Source: DASWJZ01 sp963846475 (GTDB lineage: Bacteria; Pseudomonadota; Alphaproteobacteria; Rhizobiales; Afifellaceae). Taken from it: a stretch of DNA of 64,000 nucleotides. The stretch spans positions 248,001 to 312,000 of the forward strand of contig CAWJVZ010000003.1 of the NCBI GenBank assembly GCA_963846475.1, in the 5' to 3' direction. Under the pieces are notes generated by a model. It did no database searches and was not told the DNA's origin. It worked only from the letters and a program-made list of their open reading frames with translations. The stretch's first letter is position 1. Every line of letters begins with the position of its first letter. Positions 1-9,377 of this stretch are shown piece by piece. The position numbers and the translations under genes were made by a program.

Positions 1-1016
1 AAATGATCCTGCAGGCCGTTCAGATAGGCCAGGAAAACGACCCCGGTCTTGTAGAAGCGGGTCGGCGCCTTGAAGATGTGCCGCGACAGCGGCACCGTCG
101 GCTCCAGGATGTCGAAGAACTCGTTGTCGCTGCCCCGGCCCAATGCGGCGAGCGCGGCGGCGGCGGCCGGCGCGATGGCGTCGAAGATGCCCAGCAGCGC
201 GTCGGAATGGCCCTCGTCGTCCCCGGCGATCAGCTCGGCGTAATTAAAATCGTCGCCCGTATACATGCGCACGCCCGCCGGCAGGCGGCGGCGCATGGCG
301 ATCTCCTTCTCCTTCGACAGGAGCGAGATTTTTATCCCGTCGACCTTCGCCCGGTTGGCGGCAAGGACTTCGAGGCTGGTCTCCATCGCCTGCCCGTGAT
401 CTGCACTGCCCCAGTACCCCGCCAGCGCCGGGTCGAACATCTCGCCGAGCCAATGGATGATGACCGGCTCGCGCACTTGGCTCAGCACGCGGTCGTAGAC
501 GCGGACGTAATCGTCCGGCCCTCTGGCGGCGACGGCGAGCGCCCGGCTCGCCATCAGGATGATGCGGCCGCCGAGCAATTCGACGAAGCCGATCTGCTCC
601 TCGTAGGCGCGGATCACGTCGTCGACAGTGACGTCCGGGCCGGGCGCCAGATGGTCGGTTCCCGCCCCGCAGGCGATCACCGCGCCGGGCCGCGCCTTGG
701 CGGCTTCAAGCGCTCGGGCGATCAGCTCCTGGGCGTCCGTCCAGGCGAGGCCCATGCCGCGTTGCGCCGTATCCATCGCCTCCGCGATGCCGAAGCCAAA
801 ATCCCAGAGATAGTCGCGGAAGCGGAGGGTCGCGTCCCAGTCGATCGCCGGCTGCAGCCACGGGTCGTTATCGGCCAGCGGGTCGGCGACGACATGCGCC
901 GCCGCATAGGCGATGCGCGGAAAGGCGCCGGCGCCGTTCCGCGCGAAGGGCAGCGGCTCTCCCGTCGTATAGGGCTCCAGCCTCCGGTCGGCAGTTGGGA
1001 GCGCCAGCGTCGCCAT
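1..1016 (-). CDS. DUF993 / DapA-like aldolase family protein (3' end outside window)
   Basis: The minus-strand frame starts MATLALPTADRRLEPYTTGE and stays open to the window edge (about 338 residues visible). Segments such as AIDWDATLRFRDYLWDFGFG and MASRALAVAARGPDDY resemble the DUF993 branch of the dihydrodipicolinate synthase-like TIM-barrel superfamily. The exact reaction is unknown to me; aldolase or lyase chemistry on a sugar-derived acid is an inference from the family. The start codon lies 2 bases after the stop of the upstream oxidoreductase gene, so translation is probably coupled. It is the last visible gene of a five-gene operon. The C-terminus is missing only because the window ends. 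Confidence 0.75.
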   Translation of the reverse strand, partial: MATLALPTADRRLEPYTTGEPLPFARNGAGAFPRIAYAAAHVVADPLADNDPWLQPAIDWDATLRFRDYLWDFGFGIAEAMDTAQRGMGLAWTDAQELIARALEAAKARPGAVIACGAGTDHLAPGPDVTVDDVIRAYEEQIGFVELLGGRIILMASRALAVAARGPDDYVRVYDRVLSQVREPVIIHWLGEMFDPALAGYWGSADHGQAMETSLEVLAANRAKVDGIKISLLSKEKEIAMRRRLPAGVRMYTGDDFNYAELIAGDDEGHSDALLGIFDAIAPAAAAALAALGRGSDNEFFDILEPTVPLSRHIFKAPTRFYKTGVVFLAYLNGLQDH

Positions 1017-1018
1017 GC

Positions 1019-2170
1019 TCAGAGCTCCAGCGCCGGCACGTCGAGCCAGCGCCGCTCGGCCCAGCTCTTCAGGCCAAGCTCCGCCAGCTGCACGCCCTTG
1101 ACGCCCTCCACCAGGTCGTAGCGCCAGGGCGCGTCCTCTGCGACGTGACGCAAGAACATCTCCCATTGGATCTTGAAGGCGTTGTCGTAGGCGATGTTGT
1201 CGGGGACCTCGTCCCAGGTGCCGTAGAAATCGATCGTCTGCGGCTGGTCGGGGTTCCACACCGGCTTCGGCGTGTTGACGCGGTGCTGGGTCCAGCAGCG
1301 CGTCAGGCCGGCGACGGCCGAGCCGTGCGTGCCGTCCACCTGGAAGGTGACGAGGTCGTCGCGCCTGACCCGCACCGCCCAGGACGAGTTGATGTGGGCG
1401 ATCACGCCTCCCGCCAGCTGGAACGTCGCATAGGCGGCGTCGTCCGCGTCGGCCGCATATTCACGGCCGTTCTCGTCGACGCGCTTGGGAATGTGAGTCG
1501 CGCCGAGACAGGACACGGCCTTCACCTCGCCGAATACATTGTCGAGCACATAGCGCCAGTGGCAGAGCATATCGAGGATGATGCCGCCGCCGTCCGCCTT
1601 TCGGTAGTTCCACGACGGGCGCTGCGCCGGCTGCCAGTCGCCCTCGAACACCCAGTAGCCGAACTCGCCGCGCACCGACAGCATGCGGCCGAAGAAGCCC
1701 GCATCGCGCAGCATGGTAAGCTTGCGCAGGCCCGGCAGGAACAGCTTGTCCTGCACGACGCCATGCTTGATGCCGGCCGCCCTGGCCTTGCGTGTCAGCG
1801 CGACCGCCTTGTGCAGCGTGTCGGAGATCGGCTTCTCGCAATAGACGTGCTTGCCGGCCTCGATCGCCCGGCCGAGGAGGTCGGCGCGCATCTGCGTGGT
1901 CGCCGCGTCGAAGAAGACGCTGTCGCCGGGATTGGCGAGTGCGGCGTTGAGGTCGGTCGTCCAGCGGTCGATCCCATGGGCGCGGGCCAGCGCCTCGATT
2001 TTTTCGGCGTTGCGGCCGACCAGGATCGGGTCCGGCATCAGCCGGTCGCCGTTCGACAGAGGAACGCCGCCTTCGCGCCGGATCGCCACGATCGACCGGA
2101 CGAGATGCTGGTTCAGCCCCATGCGCCCGGTGACCCCGTTCATCACGAGTCCGAGCCGCCGCTGGGCCAT
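1019..2170 (-). CDS. Gfo/Idh/MocA family NAD(P)-dependent oxidoreductase
   Basis: Protein of about 383 residues. I chose the start MAQRRLGLVMNGVTGRMGLN because it begins the Rossmann fold at once; an in-frame extension to 2242 is Arg-rich and not protein-like. The Gfo/Idh/MocA family signature EKPISDTLHKAVALTRKA (cofactor and substrate lysine in EKP) is present, followed by the alpha/beta substrate domain with GGGIILDMLCHWRYVLD. Family members oxidise or reduce sugars and sugar acids. It sits between an epimerase-like gene and the DUF993 gene, which supports a role in carbohydrate catabolism. The substrate cannot be read from the sequence. Confidence 0.85.
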   Translation of the reverse strand: MAQRRLGLVMNGVTGRMGLNQHLVRSIVAIRREGGVPLSNGDRLMPDPILVGRNAEKIEALARAHGIDRWTTDLNAALANPGDSVFFDAATTQMRADLLGRAIEAGKHVYCEKPISDTLHKAVALTRKARAAGIKHGVVQDKLFLPGLRKLTMLRDAGFFGRMLSVRGEFGYWVFEGDWQPAQRPSWNYRKADGGGIILDMLCHWRYVLDNVFGEVKAVSCLGATHIPKRVDENGREYAADADDAAYATFQLAGGVIAHINSSWAVRVRRDDLVTFQVDGTHGSAVAGLTRCWTQHRVNTPKPVWNPDQPQTIDFYGTWDEVPDNIAYDNAFKIQWEMFLRHVAEDAPWRYDLVEGVKGVQLAELGLKSWAERRWLDVPALEL

Positions 2171-2278
2171 CCCGCTCCTCCCGTCCCGCCGCCCGGCGCT
2201 TGAGCTGCGCCTGGTCTGTACCTGGATCGTTATAGAAAGCACGCTCCGGCCGTCGAGGGCATGTCACGCGCGGATCGC

Positions 2279-3310
2279 TTAATACGCGCCGCTGCGGACC
2301 TCGAAATGCGTGGCCTTGCCGAGGCTCGCCATGCCGCGCCGGAGCCAGTCCGCCGTCCAGTCGATGAGCGCGGAGAGCGGGACGGAAGGGTAGCCGAACA
2401 GGCCGGCGGCGCGGCTCGTATTGGCCAGCCAGGCGGTGGGCGCCTCCTGCCCGACGAGATGCGGCTCGGTGCCGAAGCGCTTGCCGAACTCGTGCGCCAG
2501 CCAGCGGATGCTGACGATCTCCGGGCCGGAGACGTTGAGCGGCGCCGCCGGCACGCTGACATGCCGGAGCGCGCGCAGCGACTGGGCGCAGGCGTCGCCC
2601 TGCCAGATCACGTTGACATGGCCCATCGTGATGTCGATTGCCGCGCCGGACTGCACCTTGGCCGCCAGATCGTGCAGCACGCCGTAGCGCATGTCGATCG
2701 CGTAGGAGAGGCGGATGATCGTGCCCGGCGTGCCGTGCGCTTTCGAGAAATGCTGGAACATGCGCTCGCGGGCGACGCACGACATCGCGTATTCGCCGGG
2801 CGGGCCGACCGGGTCTTCTTCGCGCGAGCCGCCGTGCGCGACAATTGCGAAGGGATAAACGCAGATGGTCGAATAGGCGATGATGCGGCTGGCCCTGAAA
2901 TGCTCGGCTACGAGCGCCGGAACGTAGCCGTTCATGGCCCAGGTCAGCTCCTCCGAGCCTGAGGAGCCGAACTTCCGGCCCGCCATGAAGATCACATTCG
3001 CCGCGCGTTGCAGGGCGGCGACCTGCTCCCGGTCGAGGAGGTCGGCCTGGATCGTCTCCACCCCGTGGCTCTCCAGGTAGGTCCGCAGACTCGGATCGGA
3101 GAACCGCGCCACACCGAAGACGCGGCGGCGGGGAAGTGCGCGTTTGGCCATGCGGGCAAGCGTCGGCCCCATCTTCCCGGCGACGCCGACGACGATAAAA
3201 TCGCCGTCGAGCGCCGCGAGGTCGTCGATGAGCTCCGGCCGCGGCCTCGACATGAACTCGTCGAGCGCCTCCTCCGTCTCGAAATTTTCCGGAAGATCGA
3301 TCCGTCCCAT
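2279..3310 (-). CDS. NAD-dependent epimerase/dehydratase family protein
   Basis: About 343 residues starting MGRIDLPENFETEEALDEFM. A short N-terminal arm is followed by a Rossmann fold (FIVVGVAGKMGPTLARMAKR), which is an extended-SDR type GxxGxxG variant with GVAGKMG. Later segments such as VIFMAGRKFGSSG and YAMSCVARERMFQHFSK fit the SDR active region (Y and K in the Y-x3-K region are degenerate: YAMSC). The longer frame to 3463 was rejected because it overlaps the preceding gene and has low-complexity composition. It is part of the same minus-strand operon and probably acts on a sugar or sugar-acid intermediate; the substrate is unknown. Confidence 0.8.
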   Translation of the reverse strand: MGRIDLPENFETEEALDEFMSRPRPELIDDLAALDGDFIVVGVAGKMGPTLARMAKRALPRRRVFGVARFSDPSLRTYLESHGVETIQADLLDREQVAALQRAANVIFMAGRKFGSSGSEELTWAMNGYVPALVAEHFRASRIIAYSTICVYPFAIVAHGGSREEDPVGPPGEYAMSCVARERMFQHFSKAHGTPGTIIRLSYAIDMRYGVLHDLAAKVQSGAAIDITMGHVNVIWQGDACAQSLRALRHVSVPAAPLNVSGPEIVSIRWLAHEFGKRFGTEPHLVGQEAPTAWLANTSRAAGLFGYPSVPLSALIDWTADWLRRGMASLGKATHFEVRSGAY

Positions 3311-3350
3311 TGCACGTGCCTTTCTCGGCTCGTTCGCCTCAACGAAACGC

Positions 3351-4412
3351 CTAGGCCAGCCAGCGCTCGCAATTCGCCGCCACGAAGGCGTCGTCGGTAA
3401 GCTCGGGATAGTGGCGGATGATGCTGTCCAACGCCTCCGCCTGGCCCGGGCCGAGCCCCTCATGCGGATCCAGGCACCAGATGCCCTCTAGAAGGCCCTG
3501 CCGGCGCAGCACCTCGTGGCAGCCGGCGATGCAGCCGCAGAAATCGTTGGCTACGTCGAAGAGGGCGGCGTTCATCGCCGTGACCCGGCTGTCGAGCGCC
3601 AGCAGGTCCGTGTCCACCGCGCCGCTCTCCGCCGCCTCCCGGCAGCGCGAAAAAATCTCGACGGCCCGCTTGGTCCAGACGCTCCAATGGCCGAGCAGGC
3701 CGCCGCGGATGCGCACAAGAATTTCGCCGCCGTCGCGCCGGACCGCGAATGGTGTCGTGAGGTCCAGCACGATGTGGTCGTCGTTGCCGGTGTAGAGCGC
3801 GATCCGCTCCTCTGCGCCGGCCTCGACCACGCCGCGGATCACGTCGAGCGTGCGGTAGCGGTTGAATGGCGCGATCTTGATCGCCACCACGTTGTCGATC
3901 TCGGCGAAGCGGCGCCAGAATTTTTCCGGCAGATCGAGGCCGCCGACCGCCGGCTGCAGGTAGAAACCGAAGAGCGGAATGCGCGCCGCGACCGCGCGGC
4001 AATGCGCGATCAGGTCGTCCTCCGAAGCGCCCTTCATGGCGGCGAGGCTCAGGAGCCCGGCATGATAGCCCAGGCCGACCGCGATGTCGGCCTCGTGGCA
4101 GGCTGCGTCCGTCCTGCCGGCGAGCCCCGCCACCATCACGATGTCGCGCTCCGTCCAGGCCTCGGCCGTCTCGCGCGCCAGCTTCAGGACCGGCTCGTAG
4201 AGGCCGGCGTCGCGGATGGCGAATTGCGTGGTGTGCACGCCGACGGCAAGCCCGCCGGCGCCCGCGTCCAGGTAATAGCGCGTGAGCGCCCGCTGCCGCC
4301 GTTCGTCGAGCTCGCGTTCCGCCGTGAGCGCGAGCGGATGCGCCGGAATCGCGGTCCCGCGGCGGATCAGCGATCCGATGCGTTCGGGCAGGTCGGCGGC
4401 GCGCAGAACCAC
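3351..4412 (-). CDS. dihydrodipicolinate synthase-like aldolase/lyase
   Basis: About 353 residues. A GTG start at 4412 gives VVLRAADLPERIGSL, with AGGA about 8 bases upstream; the longer frame to 4778 reads through unlikely sequence. The body is a DapA-type TIM barrel: GAGGLAVGVHTTQFAIRDAG corresponds to the early GGTGE-like region and VVAIKIAPFNRYRTLDV holds the likely Schiff-base lysine (AIKIAPF). DapA-family enzymes in such operons usually cleave or dehydrate keto-sugar acids, not lysine precursors. It lies between the two oxidoreductase genes, with 83 bases to the upstream gene. Confidence 0.8.
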   Translation of the reverse strand: MVLRAADLPERIGSLIRRGTAIPAHPLALTAERELDERRQRALTRYYLDAGAGGLAVGVHTTQFAIRDAGLYEPVLKLARETAEAWTERDIVMVAGLAGRTDAACHEADIAVGLGYHAGLLSLAAMKGASEDDLIAHCRAVAARIPLFGFYLQPAVGGLDLPEKFWRRFAEIDNVVAIKIAPFNRYRTLDVIRGVVEAGAEERIALYTGNDDHIVLDLTTPFAVRRDGGEILVRIRGGLLGHWSVWTKRAVEIFSRCREAAESGAVDTDLLALDSRVTAMNAALFDVANDFCGCIAGCHEVLRRQGLLEGIWCLDPHEGLGPGQAEALDSIIRHYPELTDDAFVAANCERWLA

Positions 4413-4495
4413 GGCAAATCCTGGGTCAATGGACGAGGTGACGTAATCGGGGGCGCTGCCCCTGTCAAAAGAACCGGGCCGCCCGAGCAGCGCCT

Positions 4496-5695
4496 CTACA
4501 GATCGACCCGCCGGCCCTGCTCGGCCGCAAGGTAGGCGGCATAGATGACGCGCGTCACCGCCAGCCCCAGTCGACCGTCGGCCCGGGCAGGCCGCCCCTC
4601 GGCTACTGCCGCGACGAATTCCTGGCACATGGCCTGGTGGCCGGAGCTCCAGTCTTCGTCCGGCAGGGGCGTCGTCCAGCCGGCCGGGGTGCTGACCTTC
4701 TCCATGATGTAGGTCTCGCCGAAGATGGCGGCGTCCGGCGTGTAGGCCTGCAGCATGTCGTACGGGCTGATGTTGCACTTGAGCTGCCCGTTATCGAGAA
4801 ACAATTCGAGCTTGCTCTCCATGCCGCCGAGCACCGCGTCGGACGCGTAGGCGATCCCCCGAGAACCGTCCGCGAAGGTGATGATCACGCCGGCCCAGGT
4901 CTCCACGTCCTGCCAGCCGGTGGCGATCCAGTTCTTGCCGTCGCGGGCTGCCGAAGCGATCCGGGCGAGATCGCCGACCTCGGCGCTGACCGCAACGGGG
5001 CGGATCGGCTCGCCGCCGCGGGCAAGCCCCTCCTGCTGCTTCAGGTAGAGCATGGCGCCGATCGGGTGTGCGCCGAGGCGGATGAGCGCGCCGCCGCCGG
5101 TGTAGCGCCAGACTTTTGAGAATGGCGAGTGGGAGCCGCTGTGGCACTCGCCGCCGCGCATTTCCAGGATCGCACCCTTCGCTCGCGCCATCAGCGCTTC
5201 GGCCCGCTGGATCGACGGCGCGTAGACCCAGTTCTCGCCGTACATCAGAACAACGCCGGCCCGCTCGGCGGCTTCGACCATCGCCTGGCCGTCGTCGGTC
5301 GCCACCTTGAGCATGGTCTCGCGATCGCGGCCCGAGACTGCCGCGTCGGATGCGTCCCCCGGCAGGTCCTGGCCTACATAGGCGGTGAGCGGCTTGGTGC
5401 AGAGGATATGCTTGCCTGCCGCTGCGGCTGCTTCAGCTACGGCACGATGCAGGTGGTTGGGGATGCAGAGATCGACGGCATCCACCTCGGCCATGCCCAG
5501 AAGCTCGTTGTAGTCGGTCGCGACGCGAGGGACGGCATGGCGCTCGGCGTAGCTCCGTGCGCTCGCCTCGCTGCGGGCGGCCACCGCCACGATTTCCGCA
5601 TCATAGCCGCCGACCTTTGCATAGCAGCGAGCGCGGGTTTCCGCCAGAAAGCCGGCGCCGATCATGCCGATGCGGACGTGTTTTCGCTTTTCCAT
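4496..5695 (-). CDS. Gfo/Idh/MocA family oxidoreductase
   Basis: 399 residues starting MEKRKHVRIGMIGAGFLAET, with the dinucleotide-binding GMIGAGF motif at the N-terminus and the family motif CTKPLTAY in place of the more usual EKP. The segment GGGALIRLGAHPIGAMLYL is the typical substrate-domain helix with its histidine. It is the first gene of the minus-strand operon; the promoter must lie in the 112 bases before the divergent glycosyltransferase-like gene, but I see no clear hexamers. It is a paralogue of the gene at 1019-2170 and so probably catalyses a second redox step of the same pathway. Confidence 0.85.
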   Translation of the reverse strand: MEKRKHVRIGMIGAGFLAETRARCYAKVGGYDAEIVAVAARSEASARSYAERHAVPRVATDYNELLGMAEVDAVDLCIPNHLHRAVAEAAAAAGKHILCTKPLTAYVGQDLPGDASDAAVSGRDRETMLKVATDDGQAMVEAAERAGVVLMYGENWVYAPSIQRAEALMARAKGAILEMRGGECHSGSHSPFSKVWRYTGGGALIRLGAHPIGAMLYLKQQEGLARGGEPIRPVAVSAEVGDLARIASAARDGKNWIATGWQDVETWAGVIITFADGSRGIAYASDAVLGGMESKLELFLDNGQLKCNISPYDMLQAYTPDAAIFGETYIMEKVSTPAGWTTPLPDEDWSSGHQAMCQEFVAAVAEGRPARADGRLGLAVTRVIYAAYLAAEQGRRVDL

Positions 5696-5807
5696 TTGAC
5701 CGCTTCTAGCGGTGCCAAGCGTCGGGCGCCAGCGACGGCACGCCCAGGGGGTTGACGTTGCTCTGTGGCTCGGTCCATCGAGCCGCGCTCAACGGAGCTT
5801 CTGCGCA

Positions 5808-6536
5808 ATGTCGGACTTGGTGCTGGTTACCGCTAACTTCGGTGGGATCGATGAATTGAAGCCGTTCCCCGTCGCGGCAGGCTTTGATCGTTTCTACTAT
5901 GCGGATCGGGAGACCATCTCAGGCGCCAGTCCCGAAGCAGCCGCGACCTGGACGCGCTTGATCGAGCCTGAATACCCCCAGGGCGACCTTGGTCCAAGGC
6001 TGCGATCCAAATATTTCAAATGCCAGATCCACCGCCTGCCGGAGGTTCAGGCGTATAGGTGGCTTGCTTGGGCCGACAGCTCGTTGCTGTTCCACGACGC
6101 GAGCTTCCTGCAAGAGGCGGTCGACCGTCTCGGCAGCCTTCCAGAGAAGTCCCGGCTTATGCTGCTGCCGCATCCGCATCGAAAGACTGTCCGCGAAGAA
6201 TATAACTTCGTTGTCACCAAAATTGAGCAAGGATTTGAGTACCTTTGCCGACGATACTCAACAGAAGCAATGAAGAAGCAAGTTGAATTGTTTCAGCGAT
6301 GCGGCTGGAGCCTCGATGCGAGATTGTGGGCTAGCGGCGTGTGGTTGATAGAGAATAACGGCGCTATCCGGAGCTGCTGGGATAGCTGGTGGCAACAAGT
6401 CCTCAGCTTCGGCGCAATGGACCAGCTGTCTCTGCCGATCGTCCTGGAGAATCACGGTCTGTGCCCACAAGAATTTACGTGGAACTGGAAGTCGAAGCGC
6501 CGCGTCGAATTCGTTCAGCACCAAAGACTGATGTAA
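5808..6536 (+). CDS. DUF616 / TOD1-MUCI70-like glycosyltransferase domain protein
   Basis: About 242 residues starting MSDLVLVTANFGGIDELKPF. The order of elements matches this GT-A-like family: an opening beta strand with TANFGG, FDRFYYADRE, then SKYFKCQIHRLPEV followed by YRWLAWADSSLLF, where WADS takes the place of the WiDg/DxD metal-binding strand, and WASGVWLIENNGAI later. The acceptor sugar is unknown. Base composition looks less GC-rich than the flanks, and the gene has no functional neighbours apart from the P450, so recent acquisition is possible. The family call rests on motif memory and is moderate. Confidence 0.55.
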   Translation: MSDLVLVTANFGGIDELKPFPVAAGFDRFYYADRETISGASPEAAATWTRLIEPEYPQGDLGPRLRSKYFKCQIHRLPEVQAYRWLAWADSSLLFHDASFLQEAVDRLGSLPEKSRLMLLPHPHRKTVREEYNFVVTKIEQGFEYLCRRYSTEAMKKQVELFQRCGWSLDARLWASGVWLIENNGAIRSCWDSWWQQVLSFGAMDQLSLPIVLENHGLCPQEFTWNWKSKRRVEFVQHQRLM

Positions 6537-6641
6537 ATTTTGCACGCCAGAGAAAACACGTCGCGGCAGCAGCATTTGTGTTTCGACCACGACCGGTTTC
6601 GCCCCTTTTTGCTCGCCCAGGCAGGGGCATGAGGAGGTCAT

Positions 6642-7889
6642 GTGCCTGGAAAACGAAGCGTTTTAGCTAAATTGGCCGGGTCGGCGGATTTTCGCGACCC
6701 GGACCTGTTCAGCGCGGGCCTGCATCACGAGCTCTTTCGTCGCTTCAGGCGTGAGCAACCGATCTACTGGAACCCGGAAGCTGATGCTTCCGGATTCTGG
6801 GTGGTCACGAAATACGATGACGTGCTTCGGATCTTGGAGGACCCGGAGACATTCTCGGCAGCGACAGCAAACGGCGGTTTCCGCATCTTCGATGCCGACC
6901 AGGCCTTCGACCTCCCGAACTCCAATCTCCTATCGATGGATCCGCCGGAACACGACGATATCCGGCGCTGTCTCGCCCCTGCGTTCTCGACGCGGGCGAT
7001 TGCAAGCCGCGAGACTGCCATACGACAACGTGCTGCGGACTTGATCGACGCCATGGCGAAAGCCGGAACGGCTGAGTTCGTGTCGTCATTCGCCGCCCCG
7101 CTCACAATGGGCGTGCTTTGCGATCTCCTGGGGACACCCGAACGCGACGCGCCGAAGATGCTTCAGTGGTCCAATGTCTTCATTGGCGACGATGATCCGG
7201 AGTTTCAGCCCTCGGAAGCACACCGTGTCGCTTGCAGCCGCGAGTTCGACAGCTTCGCGGCACGTCTGTTCGCATTGCAGCCGGGCCGGGCTGGGGATCT
7301 GATCTCGATATTGAGATCGGCGGAGTTCCGGGGGAAAGCGATCGCCGTCGAGGACTTTACCGTGCACCTGGCCTTGCTGCTGGTCGCCGGGAACGAGACG
7401 ACCAGAAATGCGCTCTCCAGCGCCGTCCTGGCACTGTCCTTGTTCCCGGCAGAGAGGCGGAAGCTCCTGGATGATCCCTCCCTCATGGGGAGCGCCGTCG
7501 ATGAAGTGGTGCGTTGGTCTTCGCCTCTGATGCATGTCCGCCGGACGGCAATGCGCGATGTCAGGATCGGAGAAGTAGAGATACACAAGGGGGACAAGGT
7601 CGTGCTTTGGTTTGTGTCTGCCAATCGCGACGAGGAGAAATGGGCGGATTCCTTCGAGTTCAAAGTTTCCCGGTTCGAAGACGCACGCTGCCCACCGCAC
7701 CTTGGATTTAGCGCCGGCCCGCACCATTGTCTGGGGCGGCGTTTGGCGGAGTTGCAGATACGCGTGGCCCTGGAAGAGCTGCTGAGCCGCGTTCCGGATA
7801 TCAGGGCAGCCGAGCCGCCGCGGGTTCTTCGATCGAACTTCATCTCGGGAATCAAGTCGCTGCGCGTGTGCTTCGACCCGGTTGCTTAG
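6642..7889 (+). CDS. cytochrome P450
   Basis: 415 residues. The start is GTG at 6642: the ATG two bases earlier runs into a stop after a few codons, and GAGGAGG at 6631-6637 is well placed. All P450 landmarks are present: I-helix LLLVAGNETTRNALS (oxygen-activating AGxET), K-helix ExxR in DEVVRWSSPL, and the haem-binding loop FSAGPHHCLGRRLA with the proximal cysteine. No membrane anchor is seen, as expected of bacterial class I enzymes, which need a separate ferredoxin and reductase; none lies nearby. The substrate is unknown. The upstream glycosyltransferase-like gene is the only neighbour on this strand. Confidence 0.95.
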   Translation: MPGKRSVLAKLAGSADFRDPDLFSAGLHHELFRRFRREQPIYWNPEADASGFWVVTKYDDVLRILEDPETFSAATANGGFRIFDADQAFDLPNSNLLSMDPPEHDDIRRCLAPAFSTRAIASRETAIRQRAADLIDAMAKAGTAEFVSSFAAPLTMGVLCDLLGTPERDAPKMLQWSNVFIGDDDPEFQPSEAHRVACSREFDSFAARLFALQPGRAGDLISILRSAEFRGKAIAVEDFTVHLALLLVAGNETTRNALSSAVLALSLFPAERRKLLDDPSLMGSAVDEVVRWSSPLMHVRRTAMRDVRIGEVEIHKGDKVVLWFVSANRDEEKWADSFEFKVSRFEDARCPPHLGFSAGPHHCLGRRLAELQIRVALEELLSRVPDIRAAEPPRVLRSNFISGIKSLRVCFDPVA

Positions 7890-8381
7890 GAACCGGGCCG
7901 CAGTATATGGCGCAAATTCCGATCGCCGATGTGCCTCAGGGCGTGAGGAGCTGCACCGTCCGTCCCGACGGCCCGCCGCGTCCGGCGCAGAGAGCAGCCG
8001 ATTTCGGGCCGCTCCCCGGAGCGCCTCAACGGACCGCCTCTAGGGCAACTTGGGTGCGTGGCGCCCTCTCCACCACCTCGTCGGGACCGGTGATCAGGCG
8101 CGAGCCGCGCTCGAAAGCCAGATAGCTCCAGCTCCAGCTGAGCGCCACCGAAGGCCGGCTGCGAAAGCGCGATCAAAAAAAGATATGGGCGAGCGACCGC
8201 AGCAGGCACGCAAATACCCGCTGAATTTCAGGTTCCGATCTCGGCCACGACACGTTTGCGCCCGATGAAGGCGAGCGCGGAATGCGGGCTTTAATGGCCC
8301 TCTCTGCCTTGCCCCCCTTCGATGCCGGCGCTAACCACAGCCGATGCAATCCTCCTTCTGTTCCGCGCGCGCGGCCATGTC
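7890..8381 (+). other. intergenic stretch without a recognisable gene
   Basis: These 492 bases between the P450 and the pseudouridine synthase have open frames on both strands, but their products are Arg/Pro/Ser-rich with no motif I recognise. I looked for a fluoride-exporter remnant and found none. It may be degraded coding sequence. Confidence 0.4.
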
Positions 8382-9377
8382 ATGAGCGCCGTCGAGACCC
8401 GAAAAGTCGACCGCGACGAGGCCGGCATGCGGCTCGACCGCTGGTTCAAGCTGCATTTTCCGGGGCTCGGCTTCGGGCACCTGCAAAAGCTGCTTCGCTC
8501 CGGGCAGGTGCGGGTCAACGGCGCCCGCGTCGAGACCTCGACCCGGCTCGCCGCCGGCCAGGAAGTGCGGGTGCCGCCGCTGCAGGCGGGCGATGCGCGC
8601 AAGAGCGCACCGGCGGTGGTGCGGCGGAGCGGCGACCGCGAGGTGCTGCAGGCCGCCATCCTGCACGAGGATCAGCATGTCATCGTGCTGAACAAGCCGG
8701 CCGGGCTCGCCGTGCAGGGCGGCTCCGGCGTCACGCGGCACATCGACGCCATGCTGGACTCGTTTACCGACCGGCACGGGCGGAAGCCGAAGCTGGTGCA
8801 CCGGCTCGACCGCGACACCGCCGGCGTGCTGGTCGTGGCGCGCACGCGCTCCGCCGCCGCGGCGCTCGGAAAATCCTTCAAGGCGCGCGAGACGCGAAAG
8901 CTCTATTGGGCGCTGGTTGCCGGCGTGCCGCGCCCGCCGAACGGCCGCGTCTCGACCTACCTTGCCAAGGAGGAGGGGCCCGAGGGCGACCGCATGCGCA
9001 TCGCCCGGCACGGCGACCGCGGCGCCGACCACGCCGTCTCGCACTATGCGCTTGCCGAACAGGCCGGCCGGAAAGTCTCCTGGCTGGTGATGCGGCCGAT
9101 CACCGGGCGCACCCACCAGCTGAGGGCGCATGCCGCGCATATCGGCCACCCGATCGTCGGCGATCCCAAATATTTCGACGTCGAGAACTGGGAGCTGCCG
9201 GGGGGCATCCAGAACCGCCTGCATCTCCTGGCCCGCCGCATCGTCATTCCGCATCCCGACGGCGGCGTTCTCGACGTCAGCGCTCCGCTGCCGCCGCACA
9301 TGCAGCAGAGTTTTGCCGTGCTCGGCTTCGACGAGAAGAGCGGCGAGGATGCCGCATTGGAGCGGGCGTTATTGTGA
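8382..9377 (+). CDS. RluA/RluC-family 23S rRNA pseudouridine synthase
   Basis: About 331 residues; start MSAVETRKVDRDEAGMRLDR chosen because the S4 domain begins at once (VDRDEAGMRLDRWFKLHF, then LLRSGQVRVNGARV). The catalytic motif HRLDRDTAGVLVVART contains the nucleophilic aspartate. RPITGRTHQLRAHAAHIGHP and GDPKYF are the conserved motifs of the RluA family. The enzyme isomerises uridines in 23S rRNA; RluC-type specificity is inferred from the S4-plus-catalytic layout and from its place near the ATP12 gene, as in many Hyphomicrobiales. Its stop overlaps the GTG start of the next gene, so the two are probably co-translated. Confidence 0.9.
   Translation: MSAVETRKVDRDEAGMRLDRWFKLHFPGLGFGHLQKLLRSGQVRVNGARVETSTRLAAGQEVRVPPLQAGDARKSAPAVVRRSGDREVLQAAILHEDQHVIVLNKPAGLAVQGGSGVTRHIDAMLDSFTDRHGRKPKLVHRLDRDTAGVLVVARTRSAAAALGKSFKARETRKLYWALVAGVPRPPNGRVSTYLAKEEGPEGDRMRIARHGDRGADHAVSHYALAEQAGRKVSWLVMRPITGRTHQLRAHAAHIGHPIVGDPKYFDVENWELPGGIQNRLHLLARRIVIPHPDGGVLDVSAPLPPHMQQSFAVLGFDEKSGEDAALERALL

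Noticed and set aside
3..2203. Long open frames on the plus strand opposite the DUF993 and Gfo/Idh genes
   Set aside because: They are antisense shadows in GC-rich DNA; their products are Arg/His/Asp-rich without motifs, while the minus strand encodes clear families.
7890..8381. Possible fluoride exporter or other small gene before the pseudouridine synthase
   Set aside because: No frame on either strand gives hydrophobic helices or a known motif.
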